Source: Chinchilla lanigera
Lineage: Eukaryota; Chordata; Mammalia; Rodentia; Chinchillidae
Direction: 5' to 3'
Assembly (NCBI RefSeq): GCF_000276665.1
Contig: NW_004955434.1
Coordinates: forward strand, 22,514,157-22,578,156
Length of the DNA: 64,000 bases
A program made the translations under genes and the position numbers. The notes beneath the pieces were generated by a model. The model was not told where the DNA came from, did not search any database, and was given only the letters and a program-made list of their open reading frames with translations. Shown here one piece after another: positions 47,520-58,450 of this stretch; within the stretch, counting starts at the first letter, position 1; each line of letters begins with the position of its first letter.

Positions 47520-47873
47520 GAAAACTGGTACCAAACAAGTGGGGTTGTTGCTGTGACTCTACCTCACTGTGTGGTTTAGAAGCCTTCGGACCTGGTTTGA
47601 AGGACGAGTTCGGAAAGGTTTGAGACATGGGTTATAAAAGCCTTAGAACCCTGTAAGCAGAGCCTGAGGGATGATTCCAGTTGGAGATCAGAAGATCAGA
47701 ATGATGATAAAAATGTGAACAGTAAAGGCCAGGCTGAGGTTTAAATTAGGAACAAGGAGTTCATTGACATTTGGACTACAGACCACATATGTCATACGTG
47801 GGGGAAAAAACAAATCTGCCCTTTGTCCATGTCCTGAGACTCTAAAGAGGACTGTTTAAGGGCAGTAGACAAG

Positions 47874-47956
47874 GGGCTGGGGGTTTAGCTCAGTGGCAGA
47901 GCACCTGCCTGGCAAGTGGGAGGTCATGAGTTCGATTCCTGGTACCAAAAAAAAAG
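47874..47956 (+). mobile_element. ID-type SINE inside the MaLR
   Basis: 'ggggctgggggtttagctcagtggcagagcacctgcctgg', 'gagttcgattcctggtacc' and an A-rich tail. Near-repeats 'gggcagtagac' (47860-47870) and 'gggcagtaaac' (47961-47971) are its target duplication. Confidence 0.93.
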
Positions 47957-47991
47957 GGGGGGGCAGTAAACTAATCTGGGGGAGAAAATTT

Positions 47992-48152
47992 CTTTTTTTT
48001 TTTTTTGGTCTCTTTGAGACATGGTGTCATTATGTGGTTCAGGATAGCCTTGAGCTCATTTTGTAGCCCAGGCTGGCCTCCAACTCACAGTCATCCTCCT
48101 GCCTCAGCCACCTGAGTGCTGGGATTACAGGCATGAGCCACCACACCTGGCT
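47992..48152 (-). mobile_element. B1-type SINE inside the MaLR, antisense
   Basis: T run at left, 'gagacatggtgtcattatg', then 'caggctggcctccaactcac' and 'gggattacaggcatgagccaccacacctgg' at right: a reverse-complement 7SL-derived monomer. A perfect 15-bp target duplication, TGGGGGAGAAAATTT, stands at 47977-47991 and 48153-48167, marking a recent insertion. Confidence 0.96.
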
Positions 48153-49284
48153 TGGGGGAGAAAATTTGAAGGCAGCCCAACTTTAAGGTTGTGGATTGGT
48201 ACTGCTGACTGCTTTTAACCAAATTTATAGTGAGAATTGGTAGCAAATAGCAGAGTAGATCAATTTGAAAAACTTAAATTTTGCCCCAAAAGAAACCACA
48301 TGTGAAGTTGGAGCCAAAGGATATGTGATTATTAAAGAGATTAGTGCCCTTAAAATGAAACTAAGCACTTTCTACAAGGATAAGAAGAAAGATATCTTAA
48401 GTCATCTCAGAAATCAGCAAGGTCCCATCCATCCTAAGCTGAAGGGTATAAAAGTACAACTTCTCATTTGAGAGAAGAGCCTCTGGGCTTGAAGAAGGGC
48501 TGCCTAGGAAGTTGGTTCCCTGGGATTCATTGCAGCATGCCATCGAGGCACTGAGAGACTGCTAAAACTATGGTCCAGTGGGGCCCAACTATTGCTACAG
48601 CTGGCAGCAGAACCTGTAGCATTCACATGCTGGTGTTTTAGGAATGCATAATACAAGAGTTGTGGAGTCAGAGAGCCTTCCACTCAGATTTAAAGAAAAG
48701 TCTTAGAGACCAGGCAAGGATTCCCTGAGAGGTTGGTCTAGGAGCTGTTGGAGCTGTAGGAATGAAGCCAAAAGTGCAGTAGAGAGTCCAGGAAGTCGGA
48801 GATGCCAGGATGTGGAATATCTACCAAAGAAAGCTGCAGGCTATAAATGGAATTAGCCCAAGAGAGACGGTGGGCTGCAAACAGCAAGGCCATGGGGGTG
48901 GGTCTGCTTAAGCCCTGCAGAACTCACATCTCAGCACCATGTGCCCCAGATACCAAACATGAAGCTACAAGATCTAATGTTTGCTCTGCTGCGTTTTGTC
49001 TGCTTTGGTCTGATTGTTCTCTAATCCTCTATTCTTCCCTTTAGGAATGGTAATGTTTATCTTGTGCCATTATACACTGAGAAATGTAACTAAATTTTTC
49101 ATTGTTACAGAGCCTTAGAAGAGACTTTTACTTAGATTTTTAAAAATTCTAGAACTGTTGAGAGTTTGTCAAAGGGTTTTTGTTGTAAAAAAGATCATTG
49201 TAGCACATTAGGTAAAATTATTAACTTATTATGTCTAAAGTATGGTAAAATTATATTTGGGTGTCAAGTTGACAAGGGATGGAA

Positions 49285-49622
49285 TGTGATGGTTAAGATT
49301 AATTATCAACTTGATTGGCTTGGAGCCAGCAAGAGCATTGGTCAGCACACTTCCGGCCTCTGGGTGGATTATGGAAGTGTGACCTTGAGTACTGTGTATG
49401 GTCCCTGTCCTTTCCTCTCTGGTGCTGTTCCCCCGCTCTGCTTGCTGGCCGACATGAACAACATCATTGTTCCATCACACCGTACCCTACCACGGTGTCT
49501 CTGCACTGAAGTCAGCAGACTCTAGCCTGATTTCCTGACACTACGAGCCAGGACAAACCTCTCTTGCTTTAAGCTGTGGGTGTCAGGTGTGTGTTCCAGC
49601 AACAGGAAAGCCGATTAATACA
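49285..49622 (+). repeat. 3' LTR of the plus-strand MaLR
   Basis: Starts TGTGATGGTTAAG after a purine tract and ends ATTAATACA. Confidence 0.75.
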
Positions 49623-50599
49623 GCTTACAGCCTTTGTTCTGGGCTATGTCACTCACTCCCGACCTTTATTTTTTCTGGTGATAGTGCTGCTATGTGTTAG
49701 AGATTTACCTGTATTAGGTTTTCACATCCATGAAACTTGCTGCTTATCTCCAACTTGGTAAATATCTATCTCACTAGGGCTTCCTATCCAAATTGACCCC
49801 ACTCACCTCAAATGACTTTCAGAAAAAAAAAAAAAAGACAAAAAAACCCATACTTTTGGATTTTGAAAACAGAAATGAGGAAATGGCCTAGAAATGGTCT
49901 ACTATACTACAGTTGTATGATTATGCCCAAGTTCTTTAACACTGCACTGGACTTTTTTCCCACAACAACTTGTTTGCTGTAACTCAAACATATTTCTAGC
50001 AAAAAGAAGGTTAAAGACATTTGAGGACCTTAGACTAACAAATTTAAAGAAAACAAGTCCTATTTTTTTTACACACTGGGTAACATTTACAACTTGATAA
50101 ATCATGTTGGATCTGAGTTCCTGGTCACACATGTCTGAGTTTAGCAGTCCCTAGGAGCCTAGTCCTAATTACATGTTAGAATCACTGAAGAAGATTTAAA
50201 ATGTGCTGGTGTCTGAAACCCCACCACAGGAGATTCTAATTAATGTTCTGGAGTGGGGCATGTTGTTTTATTTCTATTTTTAAATCTTTGCTAGACTTCT
50301 TAACATTACTACTAGTCTTTTCAGTGGGCTGGGAATTATAAGCAAGTCCTGAGCTTGATTAACCAGAACCTCTATATTTCCTCTATGATATTCTTTGACA
50401 ATTACACATTCCTTTTGATTACTGAACATTTCTAGTTCCCTAGATGGAAATCTCGAGATTGGGAGACCTTCTTTGCCAAGTAGAAGCCTGATGTTTTTAA
50501 TGAAACTAAAACATACTATCTCTTTTTTGTGCAATTAGTCAGAAAGGTTTGTAAGAATTTCCTACAAACATTAAAGGGAGTGGCTTAGAGTTTAATTTA
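49623..50599. other. unassigned sequence
   Basis: Nothing recognised, apart from a poly(A)-rich patch near 49824-49850. The last part could be 5' UTR of the L1 that follows, but I cannot show it. Confidence 0.35.
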
Positions 50600-50760
50600 C
50601 CCCAAGAAGATAGGGTGTCTTTGACTGTGGGATATAGCTGCCCTTGCTATCCTCTAAATGTTATCCACTATCTTTATATCCAATGACCTTAGAAATATCA
50701 ACTCATAGAAACAACTTCTATTGTCAAACAACCTTTAATCCAAAGCTCTTGGTCATTAAA

Positions 50761-51750
50761 ATGCCTCCCAAACTCCTACCTCCCCCAAAGACAATCCAGG
50801 GGGCACTGAAGGGCAGAATAGCTGAATTATTCAAAAGGATAACGGATGAAGTTAGAAGTCAGATCGAAGAGATACTTAGTGGGATCTCAGAAAATATAAC
50901 TAAACAGATAGTGAAAGTAATAACTAAAATGATCCAGGAGCTTTCAGGAGACACTAATAAAAAGCTAGATGAGAAAAACAAAATGGTGCAAAACACAGTG
51001 ATCAGTTTAGCAAAGAATTAGAGTCCATGAAAAAGGTTTAAATCAGAAATTCAGGAAACTAAAAATTATCCTGAAAGTATAGGCCACAGAAGCAACCAAG
51101 GTGAGAACAGAATTTCAGAGCCAGAAGACACTGATGCTGTCAAAGACCAACTACTCGAAGACACCTTAAAAGCAACAAGAAAATGGATCCAAGAGTTGCT
51201 AGGTGATGCAAAGAAAGATGAACATAAGAGTAATTGGAATAAGTGAAAAATTAGAAGATGACATTAAAAAAAAACTACTCACAAAAATAATGACGGAAAA
51301 CTTCCAATATATAGGGAAAGAAATAAACATAGACATAAACAAGGCATATAGAACTCCAAATAGCCACAACCAAAAGAAAACCACTCTGTGCCACATTACT
51401 CAATGTACCACAAGTCCGTCACGGGGAAGAAATCTTAAAAGCTGTTAGAGAAAGGCTACAGATCACATACAAAGGTAAACCCATTAGAATCACAGCAGGC
51501 TTCTCTACACAAACCTTAAAGTCCAGGAGGGCTTGGAGTGAAGTGTTTCAAGTCCTAAAAGAGAATAATTTCTAACCCCAACTTACATATCCTGCAAAAC
51601 TTTCCTTCAAATTTGATGGAGAAAAAAGGTACTTCCATGACAAGGAGCACTTTGAGAAATCCATGACCACAAATGAGCATTACAAAAAATTCTCAAGGAT
51701 AACCTACAAAGAGACAATGAAGGCAACATTACCAATAAGTCAAGAAGAAT
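50761..51750 (+). pseudogene. L1 ORF1 remnant
   Basis: A first open piece starts MPPKLLPPPKTIQGALKG at 50761 and runs through charged, coiled-coil-like text to a stop at 51019. After frame changes, the RNA-recognition segment follows (51203-51448, with NIRVIGISEKLEDDIKKK), then a C-terminal part with TYPAKLSFKFDGEKRYF-like text around 51585-51640. ORF1p is a trimeric RNA chaperone that coats L1 RNA. Several stops and shifts show decay. The N-terminus is unlike the human one, as expected for a rodent-lineage L1. Confidence 0.85.
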
Positions 51751-51819
51751 GAATACACTTGGTGGGATGAGCAGCTAAGCAAAATAAATAAAGTAGATCA
51801 GCAACAGGAAAAGAATGCA

Positions 51820-52143
51820 ATGATGAATAAGTCACTACTCTCAGTAATAACTCTCAGTGTGAATGGTCTCAATTCCCCAATCAAATGACTCATATTGACA
51901 GAATGGGTCAAGAAACAATACCCAACAAAGAAACACATTTAATTCACAAAAAACTCACAAATTAAAAATCAAAGGATGGAAATCCTACTCCATGTGACAG
52001 GAACCCTGAGAAAAGCAGAGGTAGCTATTCTATTTCCAGACAAAACGGCTTTCAAGCCAAGACAGATCAAAAGAAACAAAAAAGGTAACTACATATTGTT
52101 TAAGGGAACAATTGGTTAAGGGAACAGGAATAGATAACAATTA

Positions 52144-52186
<43 letters not shown>

Positions 52187-52478
52187 CAAATATCAGCACA
52201 CCCAACTTCATAAAACAAACACTGACAGACATGAAAAATCAGATAAACACCAGTACAAGTGTAATGGGGACCTCAATATCCCACTGTCATGAATGAACAG
52301 ATCAACCAAACCAAAACATCCACAAAGAAATATCCAGAGTTGAACCAGACATTCAAACAATGGACTTCATAGATATCTATACAATGTTTCATCCAACAAC
52401 AGAACACATATTCTTCTCAACATTACATGAGACTTTCTCCAAAACAGACCACATACTAGCCAATAAAGTGCGTAAGGA
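51820..52478 (+). pseudogene. L1 ORF2 endonuclease domain remnant
   Basis: Starts with MNKSLLSVITLSVNGLNSPI, the opening of the apurinic-like endonuclease that nicks target DNA. Later pieces include KAEVAILFPDKTAFKP and, near 52440-52470, DHILANK. Stops, a missing stretch and the (CA)n expansion disrupt it. It is cut at 52478 by the inserted element. Confidence 0.85.
52146..52184 (+). repeat. (CA)n microsatellite inside L1 ORF2
   Basis: About 18 CA units. It sits where ORF2 normally encodes a short 'NIYAPN'-like stretch, so it probably grew from an 'acacac' or 'atatat' core there. Confidence 0.95.
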
Positions 52479-52893
52479 CAGTGGTATCTCGGTTCACAAA
52501 CTTAATTCATTCCATGATTATGGAAAAGACGGTCACATTCATGTTCATTTGGGAAAGATGGCTACAGTTATGTTTGTCACCCAATGTAGAGTTAACGGGT
52601 TTATTGAAAGGAACAGTTAATGTTTCATTGTTTGCTCAATCTTGCATACCTATATCTGGTAATCTGAGCAACGACTTTGAAGATAATGATATGTAATATA
52701 ACAACCATTGTTAATTTCCTATCACCTTGTTTTGAAATTTTGAATTGTTTTTATGGTTTTTTTATTGTTTTGTTTTTTGTCTTTGTTTTGTTTTGGGGGA
52801 GTTGTTTGTCTTCCTTTTTAAAAAATTTGCCAAACTCTGTTTGTGAACCAAATTTTTTGCAAACAAAAGTGTTCATGAACAGAGGGACCCCTG
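52479..52893. mobile_element. 415-bp non-autonomous DNA transposon with Tigger-like ends
   Basis: The block interrupts L1 ORF2 between DHILANK and LLYILSDHS. Its ends are inverted repeats: CAGTGGTATCTCGGTTCAC at 52479 and, on the opposite strand from 52893, CAGGGGTCCCTCTGTTCAT; 17 of the first 23 bases match. The CAG-GG-CCTCGG pattern is that of Tigger/pogo-type elements. A TA follows the right end (52894-52895) while GA precedes the left (52477-52478), compatible with a mutated TA target duplication. A second inner copy of 'ggttcacaaac' occurs in reverse near 52835-52850. No transposase is encoded, so movement needed an enzyme from elsewhere. Confidence 0.75.
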
Positions 52894-54600
52894 TAAATGC
52901 AAAAGAATGAAGATTATCTTTTATACATATTATCAGATCATAGTGCAGTAAAACTAGAAATCAATCACAAGAGAATCCACAGAAACTATGCAAACACATG
53001 GAATGCCCTCTTGAATAATCAGTGGGTTACAGATGAAGTTAAAGAGGACATTAGTTTCTACAATAAAACAATAATGCCAATACAACATACTGGAACCTAT
53101 GGGATACAGTGAAAGCAGTCCTAAGAAGCAGGTTAATAGCAGTGAATTCTCATGTCAGAAAGAAGAGTGAGCTCAAAAAAAAAAAAAAAAAAAAAAAACA
53201 CCAAAAAAACCAACCAGTTATCCACCCCAACATCCTAGAAAAACAAGAACAATCCAAACCCAAAGCTAGTACAAGGGAGAAAATTATAAAAATCAGAGCA
53301 GAAATTCATGAAATTGAGACTAAAAATGTGATACAAAAAAATCAGTGAAGAGTTGTTTCTTTGAAAAAATAAACAAAATGGGCAAACCTATAGTGAATCA
53401 TACCAAAATAAGTAATGAAAAGATCCAAATCCATGCAATTAGAAATTAAAAGGCAAAGATAAAATGGATTCTATGAAAATCCAGAAAATCATTGGTAACT
53501 ACTACTTGGAGAACCTGTCTTCTAATAACATAGAAAATTCTGAAGAAATGGATAGATTCCAATATACATATGAATTACCAAAGCTGAACCAAGAAGATAT
53601 AAAAATCCTGAATAATCCAATATCAATACATGAAATTTTTAAAAAAACCCTACCAACTAAGAAAAGCCCAGGTCTCAACCAATTCACTGCTGAATTCTAC
53701 ATGAACGTTAGAGACAATCTAATGTTCAACCTCCCCAAACTCTTTCATGAAATTAAAAGGGAAGCAGTCTCCCAAAGTCATTCCTGGAAGCAAGCATTAC
53801 TCTGATTCCCAAACCAAAGTGGACCCAAACAAACAAACAACAAAAAACCCCAAAAACAAAACTACATGCTTATCTCTTTAATGAATATAGATGCAAAAAT
53901 TCTCAACAAGAATCCAGCAAATCATTGAAAAGATCATAAATATGACCAAGCAGAATTTATTCCAGGGATTCAGGGACAGTTCAACAAACACAAATCATTA
54001 CACTACATAAAAAGAAGTAAGGACAAAAATCACACGATCATCTCAATAGATAGAGAAAACTATTTGACAAAATCCAACATCCATTCATGATAAAAACCCT
54101 GAAGAAAATAGGAACAGAAGGCTTTTATTTCAACCTGATAAGAGCCATCTATGACAAACCAGTGACCAATATCATACTAAATATAGAGAAGCTGAAAGCT
54201 TTCCCCTAAAATCAAGAACAAGACAAAGATGTCCACTACCATCACTCTTGTTCAATATAGTTCTTCAAACATTAGCCAGAACAATTAGATAAGAGAAAGA
54301 ATAAAAGGGACATTGTTAGGAAAGAGAGAAGTTAAATTACCATTTGTAGATGACATGATTCTATGCACAGAAGATCTCAAAAACTCCACCAAAACCCCCT
54401 AGAATTAATAATCAAATTCATTAGCACAGCAGGATATAAAGTCTACACTCAAAATTCAATAGCATTCCTTTACACCAAGAATAAACTGATAAAGAGAAAA
54501 GTGGGAAGACAATACCTTTCATAATAGCACCAAGCAAAATGAAATACTTAGGAATTAACCTAACCAAGGAAGTAAAAGACCTCTACAATGAAAACTACAG
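52894..54600 (+). pseudogene. L1 ORF2 reverse transcriptase region remnant
   Basis: After the insertion ORF2 resumes with LLYILSDHSAVKLEINHK. The core carries LPTKKSPGLNQFTAEFYM (53641-53700) and, at 54343-54354, FVDD in place of the catalytic F-A-D-D box: both aspartates are kept but the alanine is valine. Frame breaks are frequent. A poly(A) run at 53178-53199 lies in this stretch. Confidence 0.88.
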
Positions 54601-55380
54601 TATGCTGAAAAGGAAGACTGAAGAGGACATCAGAAAATGGAAAAGCATCCTCTGTTCCTGAAGAGACAGAATCAGTATAGTCAAAAGGCTGTACTTCCAT
54701 AACTCTCAGACAGATTTACTGCAATCCCAACCAAAATACCGATAGCATTTCTCACAGAACTAGAGAAAGCAATCCAGAAATTCATCTGGAGCCAGAAGAG
54801 ACCTAGAATAGCAAAAGCAATTTTGGGCAACAAGGGCAAGGCAGGAGACATCACAATCCCAGACTCTAATTTATACTATAAAGCTACAGTGATTTTAAAA
54901 AATGATATTGGTAAAAAACAAAACAAAAACAGATTTGTGGATCAATGGAACAGAATATAGGATGCAGAAACCACTCGAGGCACACTTAATCGCCTTTGTC
55001 ATAGGGGCCAAATCCTTTTGCTGATGAAGTGACAGCCTATTTAACAAATTGTGCTGGGAAAACTGGCTCTCCACATGCCGGAGATTACACCTAGACCCAT
55101 ATCCCTCACCGTGCACTAAACTAAAATCAAAATGGATCAAACATCTAAGTATTAAAACAGAAACAATCTTCTGGAAGGCAAGCTGGGTAAAACTCTTGAA
55201 GCATAGGCATGACTTTCTGAACAGAAACCCACTTGCACAAGAAATAATACCAAGAATCAAGAGATGGGGTCGTATCAAATTAAAAAGTTTCTACAAGCAA
55301 ACAAAGCCACCAACAGCGAAGAAACAATCTACAAGATGAGAAAAAAATTTCACAAGCTACCACTCAAACAAAGGACTAAT
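54601..55380 (+). pseudogene. L1 ORF2 post-RT region remnant
   Basis: Text such as 'ttcatctggagccagaagagacctagaatagcaaaagcaa' and, at 55049-55339, an open piece including RRLHLDPYPSPCTKLKSKW. It ends at the target site of the hAT-like insertion. Confidence 0.85.
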
Positions 55381-55388
55381 ATCTGGAA
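55381..55388 (+). other. 8-bp target-site duplication, left copy
   Basis: ATCTGGAA; pairs with ATCTAGAA at 55615-55622. Confidence 0.85.
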
Positions 55389-55614
55389 CAGTGATAGTGA
55401 ACCTTTTAGAGGCAAAGTGCTCAAACTGCAATCCAAAACTCACTTATTTATCATAAAGTGCAAACACTAGAATCAAACCGGAATACTGAGGTTTTAGTTT
55501 AGAGAAAACAACTGTTGTCTGATGGTTGGCTGCTGGGGTGACTTGGCTCACAGACCGACAGGGAGAGCTCTGTGTGCCCACTGTGACATGCGCACCATAG
55601 GTTCACCACCACTG
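55389..55614. mobile_element. 226-bp hAT-like non-autonomous DNA transposon (MITE)
   Basis: Ends are inverted repeats: CAGTGATAGTGAACCT on the left and, reading from 55614 on the other strand, CAGTGGTGGTGAACCT; 14 of 16 match. An 8-bp target duplication (ATCTGGAA / ATCTAGAA) flanks it, the length made by hAT transposases. The L1 ORF2 text on the two sides joins without loss if the insert and one target copy are ignored. The interior has no coding frame, so it was moved by a transposase supplied by another element. Confidence 0.92.
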
Positions 55615-55622
55615 ATCTAGAA
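55615..55622 (+). other. 8-bp target-site duplication, right copy
   Basis: ATCTAGAA; one mismatch from the left copy. Confidence 0.85.
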
Positions 55623-56560
55623 TATACAAACAACTCAAAAACTAGACTCCTCAAATTTAAAGACCCAATTAAAAGCACTCTGAAATGAATAAACATGACG
55701 CAGATGAAGAAGTACAAATGACTAATAAATACATGGAAAAATGTTCAACATCACTGGCCATTTGAGAAAGGCAAATTAAAACACCTACATTCCATTTCAC
55801 TCCTGAAAGAATGGCCATCAAGAAATCAAATGGCAACAAATGCTGGTGAGGTTGCAGGGGAAAAGGAACCCTTCTCCACCGTTGGTGGGCTTGTAAATCG
55901 CAAAAACCACTATGGAAATCAATATGGACATTCCTCAAAAAACTAAAATTAGAAATTCCTTTGGACCCAGCTATTCCCATTCTAGATATCTTCCCAAAAG
56001 AGTTCAAGATGTCATATTAGAGGGATACCTGCATATCCATGTTTATAGCAGCACAATTCATAATAGCAAAATCTTGGCAGCAGCCTATATATCCATGAAT
56101 GGATGAATGGCTAAAGAAAATGTGGTATTTATACACAATGGAGTACTACTCCGCCATAAAGAATGATAAGCTGAAGTCATTTGTAGGAAAATGGATTCAC
56201 CTTGAGACCATAATTTTAAGTGAAGTAAATCAGACACACAGGCTTGAATATCAAATAGTTTCTTTCATATGAGAAACCCAATATATAATTAAAGTGTAAA
56301 ATATAAGACAGACCACAGGAAAAAAAAGAGATCAAAAAATGTAATTGCAACCCAGCATGGACCATGTATCTAAAAGTGTGACTTGATTTAATTCAGTATA
56401 ATTGTTGTATGTGTTTTGGCCCATTAGGCTATTAATATTATGTATGATAACTAACTTTATAAGCACTTATGAAATAAATTAATCTGATGCTAGCAATTGT
56501 TTTTAATTTTTAAAAAGAGGGTGGAGAGGAAGGGGAAAAAGTATCGAGATGTTATGTACC
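55623..56560 (+). pseudogene. L1 ORF2 C-terminus and 3' UTR remnant
   Basis: The zinc-knuckle region at about 55845-55900 has lost its motif (a stop follows the first Cys-Trp and the His-Cys pair reads His-Arg). Text to about 56270 ends ORF2; then comes AT-rich 3' UTR and a final purine tract 'gagggtggagaggaagggg' near 56518-56540, as in the other L1 ends here. Confidence 0.85.
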
Positions 56561-56936
56561 TCTTCCCCACAGTGAACACAGTATTATGAGCTGCAGAGGT
56601 ACTAACACAAATAAAGGAGAAACACAAGGTTTCCTCTGGCTCACGGGTTTGGATGGCCCAGTCCACAGCCGGTTGGCTCCACTGCTTCTGAGCCCCGCGT
56701 GAGACAGTGCCTCATGGGAGAAGCATGCCGCGGAAGTGCTCATTTTATGGCCACAGTGCAAAAGAAAGGGAGACAGGAACCCTACAGTTCCCTTCCAAGG
56801 CGATTCCCCAGTGACCTACAGTCCTCCGCTAGGCGCCACCTCTTAAGGCGTCCACAGCCTTCCAGTAGAGCCACGCCTACGGCAAAGCCTCTTTTCTCCT
56901 GAGCCTTTCGGGGTATCCTAGATGCGAACTCTAACA
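56561..56936 (-). mobile_element. MaLR-type solo LTR, antisense
   Basis: Plus-strand landmarks 'gagacagtgcctcatggg', 'tcattttatggccacagtgcaaaagaaagggag', 'cccagtgacctacag', 'aggcgccacctcttaagg' match the reverse complement of MST/THE-like MaLR LTRs. It abuts the L1 end. Edges are approximate. Confidence 0.65.
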
Positions 56937-57004
56937 AGGTCTTCTTCTGAAATCCACCCCAGGCTCAGGCGTTCCTCCTATGTTCTCACCACTATTTGTC
57001 TCCG

Positions 57005-57371
57005 TCTTGATCACTTTTCTCTCATTGCTGGGACAAAATACCTGATGCCCAAAATTAAGGAAGGAAAGCTTTATTTAGCTCACAGTCTATGGAAGTTTCA
57101 ATCCACACCGGGCTGGCTCCAAGGCAGGGTGGCACATGGCAGAGGGCAAACATTCATGGTCGCGGAACACAGCAAAAACAAGAGCAAAAGGGAGGAATGG
57201 CGGCAAGCAGCCTCTTCCTCTCCCTTACATATGCAAACTACCCACCCCAGGGCGGGTGTAGCCCTCACACCCATCATCCCAGCATTGGATCATGGATCAA
57301 TGACAAATCCTACAAGCCTGCCCCATGACTGCACGAGGATTTGGGGGGACATGCAGACACACACCATAACA
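57005..57371 (-). mobile_element. solo MaLR-type LTR, antisense
   Basis: On the minus strand it starts TGTTATGGTGTG at 57371. It is close to the copy at 66-461 over most of its length, including 'gacaaaatacctga', 'ctttatttagctca', 'ggctggctccaaggcag' and 'ggcggcaagcagcctctt'. The two belong to the same subfamily. Confidence 0.8.
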
Positions 57372-58060
57372 GTCTCCATCTCCAAAATGTCATTATCTTA
57401 TTTTTATTAGTTTCCTGTCTTCCTCCCATGAACTCATGCAGGGCTGTGGCTGAGTCTTGTCTTCTAAATGTATCCAGTCTGATGTACAATAGGCACTCAA
57501 GTGTGTGATGGTAAATGATCGTGCAGATGAATGAAGAATCAATCCCCCATCCTAGCTGCAAGCCGAGTAGCCTCAGCAGAGGAGGGGAGGGAATGGTCAA
57601 AGCCGTGAATAAGTATCAAGAGCAGGAGCTGGACTGCAGAGATTTATTGCTAAGGCTTTTGCTTTTCCTTCATTTGTTCACTGTTGTTTTGTCAGTCAAT
57701 ATGGGCAGTTGTTGAATAACATTCATTTATACATTATTTAGTAGGTGCAATCAGTCAAAGTCCCTGTGATCTTGGCCCTGCTTTTTAAACTTGCCTCTTA
57801 TCTGTAAACACATTTCCGGAGCTGTTCCATCGTTTCATCTTGTCTAGATGATCTATAGCAATATCCCAGAACCTGCCTATTTTTGTTTTAATCCCCTGAT
57901 GGATTATAAATAGCCTCTCTAAAGCTTCTCAAAGCTTTGAAGGCGAACACTAGCTTTCTAAATGACTACCAACCTCCTGGGCCACACTCGGCCCCTCCCG
58001 TAGGCTGTGCCTCTTCCTCCTTGCTGTCCTTTCTGACTTTCCCAGAACCTCCCACAAACC
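57372..58060. other. unassigned, non-repetitive sequence
   Basis: No gene or repeat recognised; the AT-rich middle with few CpGs might be regulatory, but that is only an impression. Confidence 0.35.
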
Positions 58061-58064
58061 CTCC

Positions 58065-58175
58065 TCAGCAAGCTCTAATTTGCTGTTTATGGCTTTTGCA
58101 TTTCAGTTCAGCGCAGATGCTACATTAGCACAGTGGCTCCGCGCCTCCTTCTGCCCTCCCTGCATCTTCCGCTAA
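58065..58175 (+). repeat. local duplication, left copy
   Basis: Shares 'caagctctaatttgctgttt', 'ttgcatttcag', 'cagcacagtggct'-like and 'ctgccctccctgcatc' blocks in order with 58930-59062. It includes a pyrimidine-rich run ending in CAG at about 58107 that resembles a splice acceptor. Confidence 0.65.
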
Positions 58176-58450
58176 AGCCCTCCTCACCGCTCTGCCCTCG
58201 CCCCAAGGGACAGGGCGGCGAAGAGCAGCCTCTGGAACCACTGCTGCCGACACACACCGCTCGCTGCGCCGCACCCTTCATGGAGGCGACCAAGGGAGAG
58301 GACTCCAGCATAAAGGAATGGCGGGGAAGATCGCAAGTGAGACAGAACCACAGTCGGCAGGGAAAAAAGGAGCAGGAGGAGACCTGAGGGGAACCTAGGC
58401 CAGAGATACGGACGAGAACGCGCGAAGGAGCCTGCCGGGCGCACTTCCTC
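58133..58450. other. CpG-rich patch
   Basis: Frequent CpGs ('ccgctcgctgcgccgcacc', 'gacgagaacgcgcgaagg') stand out from the neighbourhood. Open frames on both strands (58133-58387, 58184-58675) follow from the composition; no domain is recognised. It is too short and isolated to call a promoter. Confidence 0.35.

Larger units (their letters stand above)
47181..49622 (+). mobile_element. MaLR LTR retrotransposon with both LTRs
   Basis: The 5' LTR (47181 to about 47519) starts TGCCAGTTAAAATTAATTG and the 3' LTR (49285-49622) starts TGTGATGGTTAAGATTAATT and ends 'gattaataca'. They share 'caacttgattgg', a 'cctcttgctttaag' / 'cctctctctctttaag' block and the 'gtcaga' / 'gtcagg' end region. The internal part begins with 'aaactggtaccaaacaagtgg', the MaLR primer-site region, and a purine tract (AAGGGATGGAA) precedes the 3' LTR as expected of a polypurine tract. 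GCTTTCA before and GCTTACA after the element may be a one-mismatch target repeat, though longer than the usual five bases. No intact coding frame remains. It carries an ID and a B1 as later insertions. Confidence 0.82.
50620..56560 (+). mobile_element. nearly full-length degenerate L1 with two nested DNA transposons
   Basis: Order: ORF1 remnant (50761-51750), ORF2 remnant (about 51820-56270), and a purine-rich 3' UTR to about 56560. ORF2 is broken into its endonuclease, reverse transcriptase and C-terminal parts by stops, shifts, a (CA)n expansion at 52146-52184 and two inserted elements (52479-52893 and 55389-55614). L1 encodes an RNA-binding protein (ORF1p) and an endonuclease/reverse transcriptase (ORF2p) that copy it into new sites. 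This copy is dead. The 5' limit is uncertain because I do not recognise the 5' UTR. Confidence 0.93.
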
